Source of the DNA: Acinetobacter gyllenbergii CIP 110306 = MTCC 11365
GTDB taxonomy: Bacteria; Pseudomonadota; Gammaproteobacteria; Pseudomonadales; Moraxellaceae
Assembly (NCBI RefSeq): GCF_000413855.1
Contig: NZ_ATGG01000002.1
Location: 1 to 64,000, forward strand
Direction of reading: 5' to 3'
DNA length: 64,000 bases
Of this stretch, positions 7,637 through 17,029 are shown in pieces. A model generated the notes under the pieces. That model saw only the letters and a list, made by a program, of their open reading frames with translations, ran no database searches and was not told where the DNA came from. A program made the translations under genes and the position numbers. Within the stretch, counting starts at the first letter, position 1. Every line of letters starts with the position of its first letter.

Positions 7637-8944
7637 TTATGCCAATTTTTTAATTCGGCAATAATAGAAACCATCGCCAGAGTGCGCAGACGGTAATAAT
7701 TGACGACCATAAGTCTGTTCAATTCCCCAATCGGCTTCGATTTTGATTTCTTCAGCATCCGCATGTTCTGCAAAGAATGCCGCCATTTGCTGCTCATTTT
7801 CAGCTTTGAGAATCGAGCAGGTGATATACAGTAAAGTGCCGCCGACTTTAAGCTGTTGCCACATTTGCTGCAAAATCTGTTGCTGTAACGCCACCGTTTG
7901 CGCGATATCGGTTGATTGCCTTAATAGGCGAATATCGGGATGGCGACGAATCACGCCTGTCGCGGAACAAGGCGCATCTAGCACGATACAATCGACCAGT
8001 TGCTGTGCCTGCCAGGTGGTGGCATCTGCCGTCACAATCTCAACAAGGTTCTGATCTAGAGCAAGACGTTCTAAATTTTCAGAAACACGTAATAAACGTT
8101 TTGCATCATGATCAAGTGCAATCAGTTTTTTCGGGTTAAAGCGCTCAAGGATATGTGCAGCTTTACCCCCTGGTGCAGCACAAGCATCGACAATCACTTG
8201 GTCATCTAAGTTAGGTAAAAGCGTGGCGCACAATTGTGCATGCTCATCCTGAACAGAAAAACCGCCTTCCTCAAAACCGGGTAAATGGGTAATATTGCCC
8301 GTTTGTTCCAAAACAATACCCACATCTGAAAGCATACAAGGACGAGCATCAATCTGTTCTTCGTCCAAAATCTCTAAATATTCGTTACGACTGACTTGGC
8401 GTTCATTGACACGCAGCGTCAGTGGTGCGACTTGTTTTAAGGCTTGGCATAGCGACTCTACTTGCTCAGGCCAATCTTTTTTGAGTCGTTTGAATAACCA
8501 GCTCGGTAAACCATGGGTATTATTCAACGCGGTTTGAAATTCATCTGTTTCACGTGAAACACGACGCAGAATCGCATTGACTAAACCACTCATTGGCTCG
8601 AAACCGAGTTGCTTGGCCGCATTTACCGTTTCTGAAATCGCAGCATGTACTGGAATACGCGTACATAAAATTTGATATAAACCCAGATATAAACAACTTT
8701 CGAGTGCTTCATTGTCTAGTGGCTTTGTGAGCAAGGGTAAGGTAATGGCTTTTAACGAATACCACTGGCGTAAACAACCTAAAGTAAGCTCGTGATATAA
8801 ACCGCGGTCACGTTCAGAAACGATATTGATATGTTGATTCAAAACGGAAGACAAAGATTGCCCGTTTTGAACCGCCAAAAGTGTTTTGATTACCTGCGCA
8901 CGCAGATTTAAATTTTTTGCAGATGATTGATTCGATTGGCTCAT
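7637..8944 (-). CDS. rsmB: 16S rRNA m5C967 methyltransferase RsmB
   Basis: 435 residues, normal length. Residues 1-140 form the NusB-like RNA-binding domain. The C-terminal half is a SAM-dependent methyltransferase with the VDACAAPGGKAAHILE cofactor loop, the DAPCSATG motif and the TCS motif (LLYITCSILKAENEQQ) bearing the catalytic cysteine. It methylates C967 of 16S rRNA. The start codon overlaps the fmt stop by four bases (ATGA), so the two are translationally coupled. The fmt-rsmB order is conserved in gamma-proteobacteria. Confidence 0.96.
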   Translation of the reverse strand: MSQSNQSSAKNLNLRAQVIKTLLAVQNGQSLSSVLNQHINIVSERDRGLYHELTLGCLRQWYSLKAITLPLLTKPLDNEALESCLYLGLYQILCTRIPVHAAISETVNAAKQLGFEPMSGLVNAILRRVSRETDEFQTALNNTHGLPSWLFKRLKKDWPEQVESLCQALKQVAPLTLRVNERQVSRNEYLEILDEEQIDARPCMLSDVGIVLEQTGNITHLPGFEEGGFSVQDEHAQLCATLLPNLDDQVIVDACAAPGGKAAHILERFNPKKLIALDHDAKRLLRVSENLERLALDQNLVEIVTADATTWQAQQLVDCIVLDAPCSATGVIRRHPDIRLLRQSTDIAQTVALQQQILQQMWQQLKVGGTLLYITCSILKAENEQQMAAFFAEHADAEEIKIEADWGIEQTYGRQLLPSAHSGDGFYYCRIKKLA

Positions 8945-9903
8945 GGGAGAATTTGTCCAATATGTAATTTTTGGGTTTGGGCAATTTGCACTGGATTGAG
9001 GGTTTTAGCACCTGGCCATTGCAAACTGGTTAAGCACACCGCGCTATTGTCGCCACAGGCAACATGCACGCCTTGTTTATCAATGACAAGAATTTCACCG
9101 ACTTGTGCATCGGTTTTGCTGAGCGGTGAAAGCATCGAGCCCCAAACACGTAAGGCATTGTTTTCATCCAGTTGGATAAAAGCCACAGGCCAAGGATTAA
9201 AAGCGCGAATATTACGATCGATTTGCACCGCACTTTGGTTCCAGTCAATACGCGCTTCGGCTTTGACTAATTTGTGTGCATAAACGGTCAGCGCCTCATC
9301 TTGCACTTCACGTTTTTCAATAAAATCCTGCAAGCTTTGTTCTGATTCAAGTACCGTACAAATCGCTTCTGCGCCTTGAAGTGCTAATTTGTCATGCAAG
9401 CTGGCAGAGGTATCTTCCGCAGTAATTGGACAATAGGTTTTATACATCATATCGCCCGTATCTAAACCTGCCGCCATTTGCATGATGGTAATGCCTGTTT
9501 CAGCATCCCCTGTCGCGATGGCACGTTGAATTGGCGCAGCGCCACGCCAGCGGGGTAACAGTGATCCATGGATATTTAAACAACCGTATTTCGGTGTATC
9601 TAAAACCGCTTGCGGTAAAATCAAGCCGTAGGCCGCAACCACCATCACATCTGCGCCAAGTGCAGCAAGTTCTTGTCGAGCTGCTAAACCTTCTTCGGTA
9701 GACGCTTTAAAGTTCAAAGGTTGATAAACAGCTAAACCGTGTTCAAGTGCCAATTGTTTAACAGGCGATGGCGTTAATTTTTGCCCACGCCCTGATTTAC
9801 GGTCAGGTTGGGTATAAACCGCAATAATCTGGTGGGATGTTTTTAATAATGCCGCCAATGCGGTTGCCGCAAATTCAGGCGTACCAGCAAAAATGATTTT
9901 CAC
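8941..9903 (-). CDS. fmt: methionyl-tRNA formyltransferase
   Basis: 320 residues, full length. The N-terminal formyltransferase domain opens with KIIFAGTPEFAA. It carries the catalytic NIHGSLLPRWRGAAPIQ segment (N, H and the SLLPxxRG loop) and GITIMQMAAGLDTGDM. The C-terminal tRNA-binding domain follows. The enzyme formylates Met-tRNAfMet from 10-formyl-THF to give the initiator tRNA. It is the first gene of an operon with rsmB. The usual partner def (peptide deformylase) is not upstream here. Confidence 0.96.
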   Translation of the reverse strand: MKIIFAGTPEFAATALAALLKTSHQIIAVYTQPDRKSGRGQKLTPSPVKQLALEHGLAVYQPLNFKASTEEGLAARQELAALGADVMVVAAYGLILPQAVLDTPKYGCLNIHGSLLPRWRGAAPIQRAIATGDAETGITIMQMAAGLDTGDMMYKTYCPITAEDTSASLHDKLALQGAEAICTVLESEQSLQDFIEKREVQDEALTVYAHKLVKAEARIDWNQSAVQIDRNIRAFNPWPVAFIQLDENNALRVWGSMLSPLSKTDAQVGEILVIDKQGVHVACGDNSAVCLTSLQWPGAKTLNPVQIAQTQKLHIGQILP

Positions 9904-10113
9904 ACATGCAATCCAAATAAAACTTATCGCAAATTATAAGCGAAAACGTGACGAGTCCCTAATTCACGGGCTGAATTGCTTTTGTGCAAAAAAAGATAGG
10001 CCTGTTGGTCATCTGTTAAACGATAACTTGTAGTATGATGCAAACAGCTCAGTATCATTTCGCCAGAGAGAAAGTCTTATTTTTCTCGAGCACACACTTG
10101 TTGGGAATACAAA

Positions 10114-11943
10114 ATGCCTGATTATCGTTCGAAAACATCAACACATGGAAGAAATATGGCGGGCGCGCGCGGTTTATGGCGTGCGACTGGTATGAAAGAT
10201 GAAGATTTTGGCAAGCCAATTATTGCGGTAGTCAACTCATTTACCCAATTTGTTCCTGGTCACGTGCATCTTAAAGATTTAGGTCAACTTGTAGCGAGAG
10301 AAATTGAAGCTTCTGGAGGTGTGGCAAAAGAATTTAATACCATTGCCGTCGATGACGGCATTGCCATGGGCCATGACGGGATGCTGTATTCACTGCCATC
10401 ACGTGATTTGATTGCCGATTCTGTGGAATACATGGTCAATGCTCATTGCGCCGATGCAATGGTATGTATCTCGAACTGTGACAAGATCACTCCGGGAATG
10501 TTGATGGCGGCAATGCGCTTGAATATCCCAGTGGTGTTCGTGTCTGGTGGTCCGATGGAAGCGGGTAAAGTTAAATTCCGTGGTGATGAAAAGGCGATTG
10601 ACCTGGTTGATGCCATGGTGGTTGCAGCCGACGAAAGCTATACCGATGAAGAAGTGGCTGCATTTGAACGCTCAGCATGTCCGACGTGTGGTTCATGTTC
10701 AGGTATGTTCACGGCCAACTCAATGAACTGCTTAACTGAAGCCTTAGGTTTATCTCTACCGGGCAATGGTTCGATCGTGGCAACCCATGCCAACCGTGAA
10801 AAATTGTTCTTAAGAGCAGGTCGTTTAGTGGTTGAACTGGCGAAACGCTACTATGAACAGAATGATGACAGCATCTTGCCACGTTCAATTGCCACCAAAG
10901 CCGCATTTGAAAATGCCATGACTTTGGATATCGCAATGGGTGGTTCAACCAATACCGTATTGCATTTGCTTGCTGCTGCACATGAAGCAGAAGTTGATTT
11001 CACTATGGATGATATCGACCGCCTGTCTCGTCAAGTACCAGTATTGTCAAAAGTTGCACCAGCAAAACAAGACGTGCACATGGAAGATGTACACCGTGCG
11101 GGTGGCATCATGGCAATCTTGGGTGAACTCGATCGTGCCAAATTATTGAATACCTCATGCCCAACCGTGCATGAACCTACGCTGAAAGATGCATTGGACA
11201 AGTGGGATATTATCCGCACTGAAGATGCGGATGTTTATGAGTTTTATCGTTCATCGCCAGGGGGCATTCCAACGCAAGTGGCATTCTCGCAAAACCGTTA
11301 TTATTCAACTTTGGATGGTGACCGTGAGAAAGGCGTGATTCGTAATGCTGAACATGCCTTCTCTAAAGATGGTGGTTTAGCGGTTCTTTACGGCAACATC
11401 GCTCTAGATGGCTGTATCGTCAAAACTGCGGGTGTGGATGAATCAATTCTTAAATTCACGGGTACAGCACGCGTTTTTGAAAGCCAAGATGCCGCGGTTG
11501 AAGCGATTCTGGATCATAAAATCGTAGCGGGTGACATCGTGGTGATTCGCTATGAAGGCCCACGTGGTGGACCGGGTATGCAGGAAATGTTGTATCCAAC
11601 CAGTTACCTGAAGTCGAAAGGCCTAGGTAAGGACTGTGCCTTGATTACTGATGGTCGCTTCTCAGGTGGTTCGTCAGGTTTGTCGATCGGTCACGTGTCT
11701 CCAGAAGCAGCAGAAGGTGGTGCGATTGGTTTGGTTGAAGATGGCGATACCATTGAAATTGATATTCCAAACCGTACCATTCATTTGAATGTGGATGATG
11801 CGACTATGGCGCATCGCCGTACCGTGCAGGAAGCCAAAGGTTGGCATCCTGCCGAAGAGCGTAAACGTAAAGTGTCTAAGTCATTGAAGATTTATGCAAT
11901 GCATTCGACCAGCGCAGCCAAAGGCGCAGTACGAGTTTTGTAA
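10114..11943 (+). CDS. ilvD: dihydroxy-acid dehydratase
   Basis: 609 residues, full length. It converts 2,3-dihydroxy-isovalerate and 2,3-dihydroxy-3-methylvalerate to the 2-keto acids of valine and isoleucine synthesis. The iron-sulfur ligands are visible as C122 in [10 protein letters not shown] and C195 in [12 protein letters not shown]. The second IlvD/Edd signature is [12 protein letters not shown]. The gene is monocistronic and divergent from fmt, with an intrinsic terminator 8 nt after the stop. An upstream TATGAT at 10034-10039 may be the -10, but no good -35 accompanies it. Confidence 0.97.
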   Translation: MPDYRSKTSTHGRNMAGARGLWRATGMKDEDFGKPIIAVVNSFTQFVPGHVHLKDLGQLVAREIEASGGVAKEFNTIAVDDGIAMGHDGMLYSLPSRDLIADSVEYMVNAHCADAMVCISNCDKITPGMLMAAMRLNIPVVFVSGGPMEAGKVKFRGDEKAIDLVDAMVVAADESYTDEEVAAFERSACPTCGSCSGMFTANSMNCLTEALGLSLPGNGSIVATHANREKLFLRAGRLVVELAKRYYEQNDDSILPRSIATKAAFENAMTLDIAMGGSTNTVLHLLAAAHEAEVDFTMDDIDRLSRQVPVLSKVAPAKQDVHMEDVHRAGGIMAILGELDRAKLLNTSCPTVHEPTLKDALDKWDIIRTEDADVYEFYRSSPGGIPTQVAFSQNRYYSTLDGDREKGVIRNAEHAFSKDGGLAVLYGNIALDGCIVKTAGVDESILKFTGTARVFESQDAAVEAILDHKIVAGDIVVIRYEGPRGGPGMQEMLYPTSYLKSKGLGKDCALITDGRFSGGSSGLSIGHVSPEAAEGGAIGLVEDGDTIEIDIPNRTIHLNVDDATMAHRRTVQEAKGWHPAEERKRKVSKSLKIYAMHSTSAAKGAVRVL

Positions 11944-11951
11944 TCCCTTTC

Positions 11952-11982
11952 AGTCCCTCTTTCAATTAAGGGGGACTTTTTT
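11952..11982 (+). terminator. intrinsic terminator of ilvD
   Basis: Stem AGTCCCTCTT/AAGGGGGACT (10 bp, one T-G pair) with a 6-nt loop, followed directly by TTTTTT. Confidence 0.85.
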
Positions 11983-12085
11983 GTTATTTTATAAGATACT
12001 GAACATACTTATTGACTCACTTGTTCCAACCCAAGTTTGAGTAATCGATTCATATTTCACTTTATGACCATTAGAGGCGATCGAC

Positions 12086-13375
12086 ATGTCTTTGTTACGT
12101 CGTTGGTTTGATCCCATCCGATCGAGTTGGTTCTATCAGAAACCTTCTCGTCAGGCGGTGTTACCCACGGAACAGGGTTTAAGCATTTACCTACGTCTAG
12201 ACGATGTTTATAGCTATCTTGCGGTACAACAACTGGATCAGCTCAATGAAATCCTGAGTGATGAGCTGAAACCGTTAAAAGTGATTATTTCGAGGCAGGA
12301 CGCAGAGCCTCCGAATGGAATGTCCAAGCAGGAATGGCTCAGTTACTGTTTAAATGATGCCAAGATTCTGGCCAAGCAGCATCGTTTTGGCTTTGATGAC
12401 ACCCCAGAAATTCCCAGCGCAGAAGCATTACAACAAGCTGAAACCATTCTTCGAAATACCCCTTTACGTGAACAGAACTTCTTGCATTTACTGGAAGACG
12501 TGTTCCATATGCTGTGGCAGCAACAATATGGAAAATTGCGTACCTTATACGCAATGGCCAGTCAGCACCAAAGCCCGCAAGATTATCCTGAACGCATTTT
12601 TAAAGATGTGCCCGTTGCTGCCAGCTATTTTGAATTTGGTGAACGTAAATACCAAGCGGTTGACGATTTACTGCGTCTGACGCGTCGTCTGAAACAGCAA
12701 AAATTACTGACTGGAAATCCAATTTTCCTGATTAATCATATCGAATGGCGTGAGCATTTGATTAATGATGGTGAGGCACTCAATGAAGTGCAGGCCATGC
12801 ATCCCGAGCTAGATTTATACATCGCACTTGAAGATCCCATGAGCTGGTTATTATTGGCCTATATCAAAGAAGAATTGGCCAATTATTATAATATCCAGCT
12901 GAAAGTCTATCCGCTCAGTTACCACGGACGGGATTGGTTTGACTGGAGCTTGGCTACTCGTGTCTCCAAGCGAACCCAAGTGGCATTTACGCCATTCTGC
13001 CGTCCGACCAAAGAAGCGACCTATGAGATGGCACGACTGTTTTATAGCGTGCCTGAAGAACAGCAAGTCGATTGTATCCACCAAATTTTTGAAGGAGTGT
13101 GGACACATGGTAAAGACCTGTCATTTAAAGCCCATTTCCAGCGTATGCAAAAGCGTTTAGAGATCGAGCACATCACTGAGCAGGATGTCGAAGCTTTACT
13201 GAAGCAGAACGATGAACTGTGTCAGCAAAAGCATCAGCCTGATTTTCCAGTGTTAGAATTACGTATTGATGGGCAAAGTTATGTCTTTAACAGCTTGTAT
13301 CGAGTCTGGATGATTGAAAGCATCATCAGCAATGTGTTGGAAGATAAATATAGAACCGCCTCAAGCTCTGCCTGA
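12086..13375 (+). CDS. tandem DsbA-like thioredoxin-fold protein without CXXC
   Basis: 429 residues, no signal peptide, so probably cytoplasmic. Two halves look alike. The first (about residues 30-215) opens with LSIYLRLDDVYSYLAVQQLDQL. The second (about 230-400) opens with LDLYIALEDPMSWLLLAYIKEEL and contains VYPLSYHGRDWFDWSLATRVSKR. The strand then D(D/P).(Y/S)S start is typical of DsbA-like proteins of the 2-hydroxychromene-2-carboxylate isomerase type. There are four isolated cysteines and no CXXC, so a dithiol oxidoreductase role is unlikely. A glutathione-linked or purely structural role is possible. It is monocistronic. Confidence 0.6.
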   Translation: MSLLRRWFDPIRSSWFYQKPSRQAVLPTEQGLSIYLRLDDVYSYLAVQQLDQLNEILSDELKPLKVIISRQDAEPPNGMSKQEWLSYCLNDAKILAKQHRFGFDDTPEIPSAEALQQAETILRNTPLREQNFLHLLEDVFHMLWQQQYGKLRTLYAMASQHQSPQDYPERIFKDVPVAASYFEFGERKYQAVDDLLRLTRRLKQQKLLTGNPIFLINHIEWREHLINDGEALNEVQAMHPELDLYIALEDPMSWLLLAYIKEELANYYNIQLKVYPLSYHGRDWFDWSLATRVSKRTQVAFTPFCRPTKEATYEMARLFYSVPEEQQVDCIHQIFEGVWTHGKDLSFKAHFQRMQKRLEIEHITEQDVEALLKQNDELCQQKHQPDFPVLELRIDGQSYVFNSLYRVWMIESIISNVLEDKYRTASSSA

Positions 13376-13429
13376 GGCCTACTCCCAAAAATAAGAATAG
13401 GGCAAGCTGCGCTTTTTTTCGTAGCATAA

Positions 13430-13448
13430 CTCCGATGCAATATCGGAG
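13430..13448 (+). promoter_or_regulatory. hairpin sequestering the TauE ribosome-binding site
   Basis: Perfect 7-bp inverted repeat CTCCGAT-GCAAT-ATCGGAG. The GGAG of its right arm is the only plausible Shine-Dalgarno sequence for the GTG start at 13457 (8 nt away), so folding would hide it. Regulation is inferred. Confidence 0.4.
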
Positions 13449-13456
13449 ATTCGGGC

Positions 13457-14188
13457 GTGACTTTTTTAGCAATTATTGTGATGGTATTTGTCTTTGCGGG
13501 CATGATTAAAGGCATGATCGGCTTAGGCTTACCTGCAGTTTCGATGGGACTGCTGACGATTGCCATGAGTCCGTTTCAGGCTGCCTCACTGCTGATCGTT
13601 CCGTCCATGATCACCAATATCTGGCAGCTGTTTGCTGAGGGTCGGGTCTGGACCTTTGTGCGTCGTTTCTGGTCCTTACTGGTCGGTATAGTGGTTGGAT
13701 CGATCTGGAGTTTTTTACCCACGTTAAGCCAAAGCCATGGCCAAAGCAGTGAAATTCTCTTGGGGACGATGCTGATACTGTACGGGCTTTATGGCCTATG
13801 CGTTAAGAATCTACCTCATTTGGGCAAATATGAGCGTTGGCTCTCACCCGTAGTTGGTTATATCGGTGGGGCGGTGACCGTAGCGACAGGTGTGGTGATT
13901 ATTCCCGTGGTGCCTTATTTACAGTCTTTGCATTTAAAACGGGATGAGCTGGTTCAGGCTTTGGGCTTGACCTTTACTGTGTCCACCATTTGTCTCGCCG
14001 TGTTTTTACAGCATAATCCGATGGCAGGCATCACCCTCGATTATCGTCTATCGGTCGTGGCGTTGGTTGCAGCTTTAATTGGCATGTGGTTGGGTAAAAA
14101 AATCCGCTATCAATTGAATGAGCAACGCTTCCGCCGCCTATTTTTTATGGGGTTGGTCGCATTAGGTGCTTATATGCTATCGCATTAA
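13457..14188 (+). CDS. TauE/SafE-family membrane exporter
   Basis: 243 residues, GTG start with GGAG 8 nt upstream inside a hairpin. The protein is almost wholly hydrophobic, with about seven or eight segments. The N-terminal GMIKGMIGLGLPAVSMG loop is typical of the family, and GGAVTVATGVVIIPVVPYL is its internal counterpart. TauE/SafE proteins export sulfite, sulfoacetate or related small acids, or take them up; the substrate is unknown here. It converges on a LysR gene 12 nt away, which is not the usual divergent regulator arrangement. Confidence 0.85.
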   Translation: MTFLAIIVMVFVFAGMIKGMIGLGLPAVSMGLLTIAMSPFQAASLLIVPSMITNIWQLFAEGRVWTFVRRFWSLLVGIVVGSIWSFLPTLSQSHGQSSEILLGTMLILYGLYGLCVKNLPHLGKYERWLSPVVGYIGGAVTVATGVVIIPVVPYLQSLHLKRDELVQALGLTFTVSTICLAVFLQHNPMAGITLDYRLSVVALVAALIGMWLGKKIRYQLNEQRFRRLFFMGLVALGAYMLSH

Positions 14189-14200
14189 TTGGGGGCTGAA

Positions 14201-15091
14201 TTAAGGGCGATGTTGCAATAAAAAATCTGCAAATTGCTGATAAGTTTCGGGCAGTTGACTGAAATCCTGTGTTGCCAACAAAAGTTTCCGATTGGCCCAT
14301 GCACCCATGAGTTGTATGGTGTGGAAATGATAATCTGGTACTAAACGCTGTGCAGCGCGGGCAGGCATAATCGCGATACCAACACCTTTTGCCACCACCT
14401 CGGCAATCGCAGCAAAATTGGGTAAGCGCAAACGGTACTGAATATTAAAGCCCAGCAGTTTGGCTTGGGTTTCGATAGATTGTTGCAAAGAATGATGCGG
14501 CATCAACCCAATAAAGCCGTAGTTCAAGGCTTCGACCAAATTCAACTGTGCGTGTTGGGCGAGATTATGTGAGGCGGGACAAATCAGCACCAAGGGATCA
14601 CTGGCAAATTCCTGAGTTTGTAAAGGACGAATATCAAAAAAGCTGGAAACTAAGCCTAATTTGGCCATGCCTTTACCGAGAGCCGCAATAATCTCAGAAC
14701 TCTCAGCTTCATGCAGATCAATATTGATGTCAGGATGGCGCATCAGATATTGCGGTAATAGCGGTGGCAAATATTCGCTTTGTGCAGAGGAATTACACCA
14801 CAGGATTAAGGATTCAGGCTGTTGCTGCCGAAAGCGTTGCATTTCTTGTTCAAGCTGATCTTTTTGTCGGAGCAAGCGTCGTGCATGTTCAGCTAAGGCA
14901 TGGCCTGCACTGGTGAGCTCAACGCCTGTGGTGTGTCGAATGAATAAAGGCGTATCGAAATATTGTTCAAGCTTTTTCATCCGTTCGCTGGCCGCTTGCA
15001 AGGAAATCGCAGAGCGTTCCGCGCCTTTGGTCATACTACCTGTGTTGACGATGTGCAGAACCAGCTGTAAATCAAAAAAATCAAAACGCAT
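14201..15091 (-). CDS. LysR-family transcriptional regulator
   Basis: 296 residues. The N-terminal winged helix-turn-helix (residues 1-60) contains SMTKGAERSAISLQAASERMKKLEQ, then PLFIRHTTGVELTSAGHAL. The periplasmic-binding-protein-like effector domain fills residues 90-290. Its closest neighbours are the convergent TauE gene and another LysR gene upstream on the same strand, and neither is divergent, so the target is unclear. Confidence 0.9.
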   Translation of the reverse strand: MRFDFFDLQLVLHIVNTGSMTKGAERSAISLQAASERMKKLEQYFDTPLFIRHTTGVELTSAGHALAEHARRLLRQKDQLEQEMQRFRQQQPESLILWCNSSAQSEYLPPLLPQYLMRHPDINIDLHEAESSEIIAALGKGMAKLGLVSSFFDIRPLQTQEFASDPLVLICPASHNLAQHAQLNLVEALNYGFIGLMPHHSLQQSIETQAKLLGFNIQYRLRLPNFAAIAEVVAKGVGIAIMPARAAQRLVPDYHFHTIQLMGAWANRKLLLATQDFSQLPETYQQFADFLLQHRP

Positions 15092-15190
15092 GGTGGCAAC
15101 GTATTGAAATATAAAAAGCCATCATACTAAACATCGCTTCAATAAAGATAGTGGACTTAAGTGCAGCAGCAAAGTACTACTGAGCGGGAT

Positions 15191-16096
15191 CTATTCATGC
15201 TGATCCAACGGGTGATCTTTAAACAATTGCACAATCCATTCAATAAACACCCTTTGTCTGGGTGAAACCCGTGTTTTTGAGGGATAAAGCAACGAAACAG
15301 GTAACGAAGGAACAGCGTATTGGTTTAATACAGGGCAGAGTCGACCATTTTCGATTTGCTTGACATGCCCATAACGCGGGACTTGGATAAGACCAAAGCC
15401 TTGTTCTGCCGCTGCTGAGTAGGTATGCGCCCCATTGACCTGAATCAATGTACTTAAATCATAAGGTTCCACTTGCTGGTTGATGATGAATTCTAAAGGC
15501 AACGCTTTTTGTCGTGCGCTGGAATAGAAGCCCACCATAATATGCTGTTTTAAATCGCTGAGTGTGTTCGGTGTACCATATTTTTTCAGATATGCAGGAC
15601 TTGCCAGAGTGACTTGTTGAATGTGCCCCAAGGGTCTGACCACCAATTCACTATTATTTAAATGCCCAATCCGAATCACACAATCAATACCTTCCTTGAT
15701 GATATCGACATAGCGGTCACTTTCGGTCAGTTGTACTTGAATCTGTGGATATTCACTGAGAAATTCATGTAGTTTTGGAATAATAAAATGAGCGGCAAAG
15801 ATGCCGTGGACTTCGACTTTTAAACTACCTTGTGGTTTTGCATGTAGAAAATCATGGTCGGATTCGTCGATATAAGCCAGAATAAATTTACAACGTTGAT
15901 AATAAAGCTGACCTTCGTCAGTCAGATTAACCTGTCGTGTGGTCCGGAACAGTAAGCGGGTATTGAGTTGCGCTTCCAATTGTTTAATGGCATCTGTCAG
16001 GGTCGAGCGTGGTAGATTCAGGATCTGTGCTGCTTTGGTAAAACTGCGCTGCTCAACCACATGCACAAATGCCGACATTGCATTTAACTTGTCCAT
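15191..16096 (-). CDS. LysR-family regulator of the adjacent SDR gene
   Basis: 301 residues. The HTH lies in residues 1-60 (RSFTKAAQILNLPRSTLTDAIKQLE, then RLLFRTTRQVNLTDEG), with an effector domain after residue 88. It is transcribed away from the short-chain dehydrogenase gene at 16220. That divergent arrangement is the classic sign of a LysR regulator controlling its neighbour. Candidate operator half-sites lie in the shared intergenic region (16122-16190). The effector is unknown. Confidence 0.9.
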   Translation of the reverse strand: MDKLNAMSAFVHVVEQRSFTKAAQILNLPRSTLTDAIKQLEAQLNTRLLFRTTRQVNLTDEGQLYYQRCKFILAYIDESDHDFLHAKPQGSLKVEVHGIFAAHFIIPKLHEFLSEYPQIQVQLTESDRYVDIIKEGIDCVIRIGHLNNSELVVRPLGHIQQVTLASPAYLKKYGTPNTLSDLKQHIMVGFYSSARQKALPLEFIINQQVEPYDLSTLIQVNGAHTYSAAAEQGFGLIQVPRYGHVKQIENGRLCPVLNQYAVPSLPVSLLYPSKTRVSPRQRVFIEWIVQLFKDHPLDQHE

Positions 16097-16121
16097 AGGC
16101 TTAATTCTTTTGTTCGCTCTA

Positions 16122-16190
16122 TTCGGATAAAGAAGCCGAAATTTGATGGATTATCTTGTTATTACTGAACAGTATCATAGATCGTATCTA
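16122..16190. promoter_or_regulatory. candidate LysR operators between LysR and SDR
   Basis: Two inverted repeats stand in the divergent intergenic region. TTCGG-N9-CCGAA at 16122-16140 has the T-N11-A-like spacing of LysR boxes. TAGAT-CGT-ATCTA at 16178-16190 is 30 nt before the SDR start and is flanked by TATCA and TGATA. The regulatory role is inferred from position and symmetry. Confidence 0.4.
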
Positions 16191-16219
16191 GTGATAAGTT
16201 GATTTGGTTGAGGTTAGAC

Positions 16220-16975
16220 ATGAATACACCAGCAAATGCGATCAATCCGAAGAAAGTGATTTTGATTACAGGAGCATCCCGAGGCATTGGTGCTTTTACT
16301 GCAGCCTTATTGGCACGGCAAGGTCATCAAATCGTGATCAATTATGCAAATAATGCCTTAGAGGCAGATCAGGTGGTCGAAAAAATTAAAGCGACAGGCG
16401 GGACAGCAAGCGCATTTAAAGCAGATATCAGTCAGTCGCATCAGGTTGTACAACTGTTTGATCATGTGATCCAAAATTATGGGCGTATCGACATTCTGAT
16501 TAACAATGCGGGCATCATGTCTCTTGAAAAAATTGAAGCGCTCAAGGATGAAACGATTGAAAAAGTTTTAGCAATTAATTTAAAAGGTGCACTCTATACC
16601 ATGCGTGAGGCGGCAAAACGACTTGAGCAGGGTGGAAAAATTATCAATTTGTCCAGTAGTGTGATTGGTATGAAGCTGGAAGGGTATGGCGTTTATACCG
16701 CGTCTAAAGCAGCCATCGAAGCTTTGACGGTTATCCTTGCCAAAGAATTAAGAGGCAGAAACATTACCGTCAATGCGATTGCACCAGGTCCGACCGCAAC
16801 CGAACTGTTTTTTGAAGGTAAGAGTGAGGCATTGATTGCACAGCTCGCCAAAGCTGCCCCTTTAGAGCGTCTAGGTACAGTAGAAGATATTGCTGCGGTG
16901 CTTGATTTTGCCGTGAGTGATGCCAGTAACTGGATCAATGCTCAAGTGATTAGAGCCAATGGGGGTATTATTTAG
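16220..16975 (+). CDS. short-chain dehydrogenase/reductase
   Basis: 251 residues from this ATG, which has GAGG 7 nt upstream. An in-frame TTG at 16199 has no such site. Classical SDR features are the cofactor loop GASRGIG near residue 17, NNAGIMS near 95, the active serine in NLSSS and YTASK with catalytic Tyr and Lys. The C-terminal part has APGPTATELFFEG. It resembles 3-oxoacyl-ACP-reductase-like enzymes; the substrate is unknown. It is probably controlled by the divergent LysR gene. Confidence 0.9.
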   Translation: MNTPANAINPKKVILITGASRGIGAFTAALLARQGHQIVINYANNALEADQVVEKIKATGGTASAFKADISQSHQVVQLFDHVIQNYGRIDILINNAGIMSLEKIEALKDETIEKVLAINLKGALYTMREAAKRLEQGGKIINLSSSVIGMKLEGYGVYTASKAAIEALTVILAKELRGRNITVNAIAPGPTATELFFEGKSEALIAQLAKAAPLERLGTVEDIAAVLDFAVSDASNWINAQVIRANGGII

Positions 16976-17000
16976 TCATGGCATTTTTTTCAAAATAAAA

Positions 17001-17022
17001 AAAGGCAGCTTGCGCTGCCTTT
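17001..17022. terminator. bidirectional intrinsic terminator
   Basis: AAAGGCAGC-TTGC-GCTGCCTTT, a 9-bp stem with a tetraloop, between the convergent SDR and uracil-permease genes. The minus-strand tail is TTTTATTTTG, so it fits best as the permease terminator. Confidence 0.8.
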
Positions 17023-17029
17023 GAACATT

